Below, in pieces: positions 58,182 through 64,000 of a stretch of 64,000 bases of DNA (positions are counted from its first letter, which is position 1; every line of letters begins with the position of its first letter). Source of the stretch: Janibacter cremeus. GTDB lineage: Bacteria; Actinomycetota; Actinomycetes; Actinomycetales; Dermatophilaceae. A program made the translations under genes and the position numbers. The stretch spans positions 1,116,001-1,180,000 of the forward strand of contig NZ_CP115184.1 of assembly GCF_029395675.1 (NCBI RefSeq), in the 5' to 3' direction. The notes under the pieces are model-generated. The model worked only from the letters and a program-made list of their open reading frames with translations, did no database searches and was not told the origin of the DNA.

Positions 58182-59428
58182 GCCTCCGCTCCTGCGTCGC
58201 CGTCGACGAGACCGAACCACTCGGCGACGGTGTGCATGTCCTTGTCCCCACGGCCGGAGAGGTTGACGAGCAGCAGGGCGTCGGGACCGAGCTCGCGGCC
58301 GATGTCCAGCGTCGCCGACAGGGCGTGCGCCGACTCGAGCGCCGGGATGATGCCCTCGGTGCGACAGAGCAGCTCGAAGGCGTGCATCACCTGCTCGTCC
58401 GTGGCATAGCGGTACTCCGCCCGGCCGGAGTCGCGCAGGTGGGAGTGCTCCGGACCGACGCTCGGGTAGTCCAGACCGGCGGAGACCGAGTGCGTCTCGA
58501 GGGTCTGCCCCTCCGCGTCCTGCATGAGGTAGCTCATCGCCCCGTGGAGGACGCCGGGCTCGGCGGTCGCGAAGCGCGCGGCGTGCCGGCCGGACTCGAT
58601 GCCCTCACCGCCGGCCTCGACACCGATGAGGCGCACGGCCTCGTCGCTGACGAAGCGGTGGAAGATGCCCATGGCGTTGGACCCACCGCCGACGCAGGCG
58701 ATGACGGCGTCGGGGAGACGACCGGTCAGCTCGAGCACCTGCTCACGGGCCTCCTCGCCGATGATCTTGTGGAGGTCACGCACCATCTCCGGGAAGGGGT
58801 GGGGCCCGGTGACCGTGCCCAGGACATAGTGGGTGTGCTCGACATTGGTCACCCAGTCGCGCATGGCCTCGTTGATCGCGTCCTTGAGCGTCGCGCTGCC
58901 GTGCTCGACCGGCACCACGGTGGCCCCGAGGACACGCATGCGGGCGACGTTGAGTGCCTGGCGCTCGGTGTCGACGCGACCCATGTAGACGGTGCACTCC
59001 AGGCCCATCAGTGCCGCGGCCGTCGCGGTCGCGACACCGTGCTGGCCGGCTCCCGTCTCGGCGATGACCCGCCGCTTGCCCATGCGCTTGGTCAGCAGGG
59101 CCTGGCCGAGGACGTTGTTGATCTTGTGGCTGCCGGTGTGGTTGAGGTCCTCGCGCTTGAGGATGACCCGCGCACCTCCGGCGTGCTCCGCGAACCGGGG
59201 CACCTCGGTGATGATGCTCGGTCGACCCGTGTACGTGCGGTGCAGCCGGGCGAGCTCGTCGACGAAGTCTGGGTCGACCATGGCCTTCCGGCGCGCCTCG
59301 TCCAGCTCCTCGAGGGCCGGGATGAGTGCCTCGGGCACGTAGCGGCCCCCGAAGGCACCGAATCGCCCCGGCACCTCCGGCGCGCTCGGCCCGGGGCCGT
59401 CGGTGGTGGGTTGCTGCTCGTCGGTCAT
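58178..59428 (-). CDS. trpB: Tryptophan synthase beta chain
   Basis: 416 residues. [20 protein letters not shown] near the N-terminus, the PLP lysine in [15 protein letters not shown] near 104-118, the [14 protein letters not shown] helix and the phosphate-binding [10 protein letters not shown]. It joins indole and serine to tryptophan. ATG at 59428 overlaps the trpC stop (ATGA). The N-terminal 20 residues are a Pro/Gln-rich extension common in actinobacteria. Confidence 0.97.
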   Translation of the reverse strand: MTDEQQPTTDGPGPSAPEVPGRFGAFGGRYVPEALIPALEELDEARRKAMVDPDFVDELARLHRTYTGRPSIITEVPRFAEHAGGARVILKREDLNHTGSHKINNVLGQALLTKRMGKRRVIAETGAGQHGVATATAAALMGLECTVYMGRVDTERQALNVARMRVLGATVVPVEHGSATLKDAINEAMRDWVTNVEHTHYVLGTVTGPHPFPEMVRDLHKIIGEEAREQVLELTGRLPDAVIACVGGGSNAMGIFHRFVSDEAVRLIGVEAGGEGIESGRHAARFATAEPGVLHGAMSYLMQDAEGQTLETHSVSAGLDYPSVGPEHSHLRDSGRAEYRYATDEQVMHAFELLCRTEGIIPALESAHALSATLDIGRELGPDALLLVNLSGRGDKDMHTVAEWFGLVDGDAGAEA

Positions 59429-60216
59429 CGCGTCACTCCCGCATCGATCATGCTGCGCACCCCGGCCGCGGGGTCTCCCCCGACGACGAGTGCCTCGCCG
59501 ACGAGGATGGCATCGGCTCCGGCGCGGGCGAAGAGCCGCGCCTCCTCGGGGCCCTGCACCCCGGACTCGGCGACGCGCACGCACGTCTCGGGGACGAGCG
59601 GGACCAGCCGGGCGAAGGTGTCGGTGTCGACCTCGAGGGTCTTGAGGTTGCGGTTGTTGATCCCGATCACGGTGGCCCCGAGGTCGACCGCCCGGGCCGT
59701 CTCCGCCTCGTCGTGGACCTCGACCAGGCAGGTCATGCCGAGCTGGCCGGCCAGGGCCATCAACGAGGCCAGCTGCGCGTCGTCCAGGGCCGCGACGATG
59801 AGCAGGACGATGTCGGCGCCCCGGGCCCGGGCCTCCCAGAGCTGGTACTCGCCGACCATGAAGTCCTTGCGCAGCACGGGCACGTCGACCGCCTCGCGGA
59901 CGGCGGTGAGGTCGTCCAGGGAGCCGGAGAAACGACGCTCCTCGGTCAGCACGGAGATGGCGGTGGCACCGCCCTCGGCATAGGCACGCGCGAGGGCCGC
60001 CGGGTCGGCGATCTGCGACAGGTCGCCCTTGCTGGGGCTCCTGCGCTTCACCTCGGCGATCACGGACAGCCCCGGACGCCGCAGCAGGGCGGCCGCGTCG
60101 CGTGGCGCCGGCATGCCGTCGCACTGTCGCCGGAGCTGCTCGAGCGGGACCCGGGCCTCGCGCCCGGCCAGGTCCTCACGGACACCGTCGATGATCTGGT
60201 CGAGGACAGTGGGCAT
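59425..60216 (-). CDS. trpC: Indole-3-glycerol phosphate synthase
   Basis: 263 residues, TIM barrel. [16 protein letters not shown] with the catalytic Lys and Glu, [45 protein letters not shown] and [12 protein letters not shown] are all family motifs. It converts CdRP to indole-3-glycerol phosphate. ATG at 60216 has TAGCCT 6 bases upstream, overlapping the stop of the preceding gene, so trpCBA may also be transcribed from this internal leaderless promoter. Confidence 0.97.
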   Translation of the reverse strand: MPTVLDQIIDGVREDLAGREARVPLEQLRRQCDGMPAPRDAAALLRRPGLSVIAEVKRRSPSKGDLSQIADPAALARAYAEGGATAISVLTEERRFSGSLDDLTAVREAVDVPVLRKDFMVGEYQLWEARARGADIVLLIVAALDDAQLASLMALAGQLGMTCLVEVHDEAETARAVDLGATVIGINNRNLKTLEVDTDTFARLVPLVPETCVRVAESGVQGPEEARLFARAGADAILVGEALVVGGDPAAGVRSMIDAGVTR

Positions 60217-60222
60217 GCCCCA

Positions 60223-60228
60223 AGGCTA
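60223..60228 (-). promoter_or_regulatory. Internal -10 box before trpC
   Basis: TAGCCT on the minus strand, 6 bases before the trpC ATG; its TAG is also the stop codon region of the trp-region membrane protein (60226-60228). Confidence 0.45.
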
Positions 60229-60813
60229 GTCGACGCTCGGGTCGTCCCCGCGCGTGACCCGGTCCCAGTCGGAGTCGACGCGCTCGCCGCGCGCGCCGCC
60301 GACCTCCGTGGTGCCGTCACCGGTCGAACGCTCGTACTTCCCCCCGAGTGCGCCCCACCGGCCACCGCCGCGGACAGCACCGCCCGCGGCGACGAGGAGC
60401 AGCACCGCGCCGACGACGGCGACCCACGGCCAGACGTTGGCCGATCCGGTCGCCTCGAGGGTGCCCGTCGTGCCCGAGCCCTCGGCCGCGACGGTCCCGA
60501 GCACCTCCGGCGCGCTGAGGACGGCCCGCACCGAGAGGGCGATGACCCCGGCCCCGACCCCGACCATGGCCAGGATGCTGACCCACCGGGCGATCCGCCC
60601 GGAGGTCGCCGCGGCGACGGCGGCCGCCATCGCGACCAGCGCCAGCCCGGCCAGCCCCGGAGCGGCGTCGGTTCCGACCGCCGTGGCCTGCGCGGGACCG
60701 GCGACACCGTCGACGGTCCCGGTGATCCACACGGCCCGCCCAGCCGCCAGCATGATGATCCCGGCGGCGATCGCGAGCAGCACCACGACGGGCTTGCGCG
60801 TCAGCATGCTCAT
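60226..60813 (-). CDS. Trp-region conserved membrane protein
   Basis: 195 residues, four helices (PVVVLLAIAAGIIMLAAGRAV, AGLALVAMAAAVAAAT, an IARWVSILAMVGVGAGVIAL segment, and WPWVAVVGAVLLLVAAGGAV) and a polar C-terminal tail. It matches the actinobacterial Trp_oprn_chp family found between trpE and trpC; its role is unknown, though a link to tryptophan transport or regulation is assumed from context. ATG overlaps the trpE stop (ATGA). Only 9 bases separate its stop from the trpC start. Confidence 0.85.
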   Translation of the reverse strand: MSMLTRKPVVVLLAIAAGIIMLAAGRAVWITGTVDGVAGPAQATAVGTDAAPGLAGLALVAMAAAVAAATSGRIARWVSILAMVGVGAGVIALSVRAVLSAPEVLGTVAAEGSGTTGTLEATGSANVWPWVAVVGAVLLLVAAGGAVRGGGRWGALGGKYERSTGDGTTEVGGARGERVDSDWDRVTRGDDPSVD

Positions 60814-62384
60814 CGGGTCGACCTGCGGACGGGACGCATCGCACGGGCGGCGGCGACCGCGGCCAGGGCCGAGCCGGCCTTGTGCACCGTCTCCTCCTGC
60901 TCCAGCACCGGGACGGAGTCCGCGACGATCCCGGCGCCGGCCTGCACGTGCGCGACGCCGTCCTTGATCAGGGCGGTGCGGATGGCGATCGCCATGTCCA
61001 TGTCACCGTGGAAGTCGAGGTAGCCGACCACTCCGCCGTAGACGCCCCGTCGACTGCGCTCGTACTTCTCGATCAGCTGGAGCGCCCGGGGCTTCGGCGC
61101 CCCGGACAGGGTCCCGGCGGGGAAGGTGGCGACGAGGACGTCGAAGGCCGACACCCCCTTCGCCATCTCGCCGACGAGGGTGGACTCGAGGTGGATCACG
61201 TGGCTGTAGCGGCGCAGGTTCATGAACTCGACGCAGTCGACGGTGCCCGCGGCGCACACCTTCTGCAGGTCGTTGCGGCCCAGGTCGACGAGCATGACGT
61301 GCTCGGAGCGCTCCTTGGGGTCGCCGATGAGGTCCTCCTCGAGCCGGAGGTCCTGCTCGGGCGTCTTCCCGCGGGGGCGGGTCCCGGCGATCGGATGGGT
61401 GATCGCCCGTCGTCCGGTCACCTTCACCAGCGCCTCGGGCGAGGAGCCGACGACGTCGTAGGTGGACCCGTCCGGGTGCGGCAGCCGCACGAAGTACATG
61501 TACGGGCTCGGGTTGGAGCGCCGCAGCGCCCGGTAGACGTCGAGCCCGTCGACGGGGCACGGGGTGGAGAAGCGCTGCGAGAGGACGACCTGGAAGACCT
61601 CACCGGCCCGGATGTCCTCCTTGGCCTCCTCGACGATCTCCTCGAAGCGCTCGACGCTGACGTCGCTCTCGACCTCGGTGCGGGCACGCGCCGCCACCTC
61701 GTGGTCGACCGTCGCGACGGTGCTCTCCGCCGGCTCCGCGAGACGCTCGGCCATCGCGTCGATACGGGCCACCGCGTCCCGCCAGGCCTCCTCGACGCGC
61801 TGGTCGGTGTCGTCGTAGTTGATCGCGTTGGCCACGAGCAGCAGCGAGCCGTCGCTGTGGTCGAGCACGGCCACGTCCGTGGCAAGCACCAGACCGAGCT
61901 CCGGGATCCCGAGGACGTCGGGCAGCTCGCTGGGGACCTTCTCCCACCGGCGGACCGCGTCGTAGGAGACCGCGCCGACCATCCCGCTGGTGAAGGGTGG
62001 CAGGCCGTCGACGGGGTCGGTGGAGAGAGCCTCGAGGGTGGCGCGCAGGGCGGCGGTCGGATCACCGTCGGTCGGGACCCCGACGGGCGGCTCGCCGATC
62101 CAGTGGGCCCGACCGTCCTGCTCGGTGAGCGTCGCGCGGCTCTGCGCACCGACGATCGACCAGCGCGACCACACCCCACCGTGCTCGGCCGACTCGAGCA
62201 GGAAGGTCCCCGGCGCGCCGCCACCGAGCTTGCGGTAGACGCCGACCGGTGTCTCGCCGTCGGCGATGAGTCGGCGCACGACCGGCACCACCCGCCGGTC
62301 ACGGGCGAGGACGGTGAAGGCGTCCAGGTCGGGCCAGGTCCGGCCCGGGGCGAGGTCGGGGATCTCGGTGCGGGGCGCACTCAT
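60810..62384 (-). CDS. trpE: Anthranilate synthase component I
   Basis: 524 residues. The chorismate-binding domain has [52 protein letters not shown] and [16 protein letters not shown]. It makes anthranilate from chorismate with ammonia from TrpG. Neither trpG nor trpD is in the window. ATG overlaps the hisI stop (ATGA), joining the his and trp genes in one message. Confidence 0.96.
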   Translation of the reverse strand: MSAPRTEIPDLAPGRTWPDLDAFTVLARDRRVVPVVRRLIADGETPVGVYRKLGGGAPGTFLLESAEHGGVWSRWSIVGAQSRATLTEQDGRAHWIGEPPVGVPTDGDPTAALRATLEALSTDPVDGLPPFTSGMVGAVSYDAVRRWEKVPSELPDVLGIPELGLVLATDVAVLDHSDGSLLLVANAINYDDTDQRVEEAWRDAVARIDAMAERLAEPAESTVATVDHEVAARARTEVESDVSVERFEEIVEEAKEDIRAGEVFQVVLSQRFSTPCPVDGLDVYRALRRSNPSPYMYFVRLPHPDGSTYDVVGSSPEALVKVTGRRAITHPIAGTRPRGKTPEQDLRLEEDLIGDPKERSEHVMLVDLGRNDLQKVCAAGTVDCVEFMNLRRYSHVIHLESTLVGEMAKGVSAFDVLVATFPAGTLSGAPKPRALQLIEKYERSRRGVYGGVVGYLDFHGDMDMAIAIRTALIKDGVAHVQAGAGIVADSVPVLEQEETVHKAGSALAAVAAARAMRPVRRSTR

Positions 62385-62761
62385 GGCCGCTCTCCCGGGT
62401 CCGCCCCGAGATCTCCCGCGTCGAAGCAGGTGCGCCGGCCCGTGTGGCAGGCAGCGCCGACCTGGTCGACGCGGACGAGGAGTGCGTCACCGTCGCAGTC
62501 GAGGGCGACCGATCGGACGTGCTGCGTGTGGCCCGAGGTGTCGCCCTTGCGCCAGTACTCCTGGCGGCTGCGGGACCAGAAGGTCACCCGGCCGGACGTC
62601 AGTGTGCGGTGCAGCGCCTCGTCGTCCATCCATCCGAGCATCAGCACCTCACCGGTGTCGTGCTGCTGGATGATGGCCGCGACGAGTCCGGCGGAGTCAC
62701 GGGTCAGGCGCGCCGCGACCTCGGCGGGCAGGGGCGAGGAAGGGGTGGACACGCCTGCCAT
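62381..62761 (-). CDS. hisI: Phosphoribosyl-AMP cyclohydrolase
   Basis: 126 residues. [36 protein letters not shown], and the metal sites [13 protein letters not shown] and [10 protein letters not shown] are complete. Single-function HisI without the HisE pyrophosphohydrolase domain. It opens the AMP ring in histidine synthesis. ATG at 62761 has no Shine-Dalgarno sequence; a GTG three codons later is an alternative. The 151 bases upstream to the divergent gene hold no element I can place with confidence for this strand. Confidence 0.95.
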   Translation of the reverse strand: MAGVSTPSSPLPAEVAARLTRDSAGLVAAIIQQHDTGEVLMLGWMDDEALHRTLTSGRVTFWSRSRQEYWRKGDTSGHTQHVRSVALDCDGDALLVRVDQVGAACHTGRRTCFDAGDLGADPGERP

Positions 62762-62867
62762 TCTGCACTCCGGCGCCGGCCGCCGCCGAGCCGCCCACCG
62801 CGATGTCAGCCGGGTCTCGAATAGGCCACGGACGCCCCGGCGGCGCCGTCCGTCCAGACGGCGGGGT

Positions 62868-62873
62868 TACCCT
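62868..62873 (+). promoter_or_regulatory. Probable -10 box of the TIGR03085 gene
   Basis: TACCCT, about 40 bases before the ATG at 62913; the leader carries GGAG. No -35 seen. Confidence 0.35.
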
Positions 62874-62912
62874 TCGACGTCATACGACCTGTCTCCCGAC
62901 CCCGGAGTACCG

Positions 62913-63551
62913 ATGATCCGCCATGCCAGCATCGAGCGAGCCGCCCTGTGCGACACCTTCCTCGAGGTCGGGCCCGATGCGCCCACGCTCTGCGGTGACT
63001 GGACCAGCGGAGACCTGCTCGCCCACCTCCTCGTGCGTGAGGGCCGCCCCGATGCCTCCGCGGGCATCTACGTCCCCGCCCTGGCGGGCCGGGCCGAGAA
63101 GGCCATGGCCCGCCTGCGGGCCGAGCACGACCACGAGGCGCTCGTCGAGCGACTGCGCCAGGGCCCACCGGCGTGGCACCCGACGCGCGTCGCCGCGGTG
63201 GACGAGAAGGTCAACCTCGTGGAGTTCTTCGTCCACCACGAGGACGTCCTGCGGGCAGGTCTCGGCGCGCCCCGGCGCTCGTTGAGCGCCGAGCACATCG
63301 CGGCCCTGGGGGACCAGCTCGCGGTGATGGGCAGGATGCTCTTCCGCCGCACGCGTGGGGTCCGGGTCGAGCTCGTCACCGCCAAGCGCCACACGCGGAT
63401 CGGCTCCGGTGACGGACCGGTGGTCCAGATCCACGGGCGTCCGGGCGAGATCCTGCTGTTCGGCTTCGGCCGGCGGGACGTCGCCGAGGTCGAGCTGATC
63501 GGCCCACCGGAGGCCGTCGAGACGGTCCGGACGACCGACTACGGCCTCTAG
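62913..63551 (+). CDS. TIGR03085 family metal-binding protein
   Basis: 212 residues. A DinB/maleylpyruvate-isomerase-like helical bundle: [20 protein letters not shown] near 29-48 and [16 protein letters not shown] near 104-119 carry the conserved histidines; the C-terminal half is a beta-rich SCP2-like region ([19 protein letters not shown]). The family is common in actinobacteria; thiol- or mycothiol-dependent chemistry has been suggested but not settled. ATG follows GGAG. It is inserted antisense between hisI and hisF. Confidence 0.87.
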   Translation: MIRHASIERAALCDTFLEVGPDAPTLCGDWTSGDLLAHLLVREGRPDASAGIYVPALAGRAEKAMARLRAEHDHEALVERLRQGPPAWHPTRVAAVDEKVNLVEFFVHHEDVLRAGLGAPRRSLSAEHIAALGDQLAVMGRMLFRRTRGVRVELVTAKRHTRIGSGDGPVVQIHGRPGEILLFGFGRRDVAEVELIGPPEAVETVRTTDYGL

Positions 63552-64000
63552 GCGCTGTCCTCCCGGTCACCGGCGTCACCGCGCCGGACGGGGTGGCCCG
63601 CGGCGGCCAGGGCGTCCTTGACCGCCCCGATCGTCACCTCGCCGAAGTGGAAGATGCTCGCCGCGAGCACGGCATCGGCTCCGGCGTCGACCGCCGGCGG
63701 GAAGTGCTCCGCGGTCCCCGCTCCCCCGCTGGCGACCACCGGGATGGTGACCTCGGGACGGACCGCGGCGATCAGCTCGAGGTCGAAGCCGGCCTTCGTG
63801 CCGTCCGCGTCCATCGAGTTCAGGAGGATCTCACCGGCGCCGAGCTCGGCGGCCCGGGCACACCACTCGACCGCATCGATCCCCGTGCCGCGGCGACCCC
63901 CGTGGGTCGTCACCTCGAACCCCTCCCCGAGGGAGCCGTCCGCGGCGCGGCGGCGACGCACGTCTGCGGAGAGGACGAGCACCTGGGCGCCGAACCGGTC
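63548..64000 (-). CDS. hisF: Imidazole glycerol phosphate synthase subunit HisF (C-terminal part)
   Basis: The last 150 residues are present; the start lies beyond the right edge. [33 protein letters not shown] (with the catalytic C-terminal Asp) and [15 protein letters not shown] are HisF barrel motifs. With HisH it makes imidazole-glycerol phosphate and AICAR. Its TAG stop overlaps the TAG of the convergent TIGR03085 gene in a shared CTAG. Confidence 0.95.
   Translation of the reverse strand, partial: DRFGAQVLVLSADVRRRRAADGSLGEGFEVTTHGGRRGTGIDAVEWCARAAELGAGEILLNSMDADGTKAGFDLELIAAVRPEVTIPVVASGGAGTAEHFPPAVDAGADAVLAASIFHFGEVTIGAVKDALAAAGHPVRRGDAGDREDSA

Overview
The window is ordinary-density, high-GC (roughly 70%) chromosomal DNA of a Gram-positive actinobacterium. 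The evidence is the base composition, the frequent GTG/TTG starts, an ANTAR response regulator, a CoaE-GrpB fusion, a DUF3068 protein, AftD-like arabinosyltransferases, and a gene order (hisF-hisI-trpE-trpC-trpB-trpA-lgt-gltBD-pyk-tRNA-pdtaR-polA ... rpsA-coaE-uvrB-uvrA) that follows the M. tuberculosis Rv1605-Rv1638 block. A member of the Micrococcales (Intrasporangiaceae or Dermatophilaceae type) is my best guess; this is inference. I see no prophage, insertion sequence, integrase or CRISPR array, and no gap above 300 bases without a gene.

Layout. 1-16 kb: DNA repair and translation backbone (uvrA, uvrB, coaE, rpsA), with a GH15 trehalase-like enzyme, a metallo-hydrolase and EamA exporter pair, a TerC membrane protein behind a yybP-ykoY type Mn2+ riboswitch, and a CNNM/CorC-type transporter. 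15.4-41 kb: a cell-envelope glycan locus. It has a DUF3068 protein, a heptose-precursor operon (HddA kinase, GmhA isomerase, GmhB phosphatase), an acyltransferase with an apparent frameshift, two very large AftD-like arabinosyltransferases, a protein made of two fused methyltransferases, GT4/GT2 glycosyltransferases, GT-C membrane proteins, a small DUF2613 protein, a Wzx-like flippase, a second methyltransferase, an OatA-like acyltransferase-SGNH protein and a sugar nucleotidyltransferase. 41-64 kb: polA, a thioesterase with two membrane proteins, an ANTAR regulator, tRNA-Leu(CAA), pyk, gltDB, lgt, a DsbA/MauE redox pair, trpABC, the trp-region membrane protein, trpE, hisI, a TIGR03085 protein, and the C-terminal part of hisF, which runs off the window.

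How it fits together. The envelope locus resembles M. tuberculosis Rv0224c-Rv0236c, but here it lies between polA and rpsA, which are neighbours in M. tuberculosis. Its products could make a nucleotide-activated heptose, build and flip a lipid-linked or wall-linked arabinan-type glycan, and decorate it with acyl and methyl groups. Within operons, successive genes nearly always overlap by 1-4 bases (ATGA, GTGA or TGATG), implying translational coupling.

Two genome-wide signals stand out. First, at least eleven transcription units carry a TANNNT -10 box exactly 6-7 bases before the start codon, the hallmark of leaderless mRNAs. Second, the 9-mer CGAAGGGGG (reverse complement CCCCCTTCG) occurs at least 31 times by eye, where about two are expected from composition. 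It occurs in several reading frames and as inverted pairs in three intergenic terminators, a pattern like that of DNA uptake sequences.
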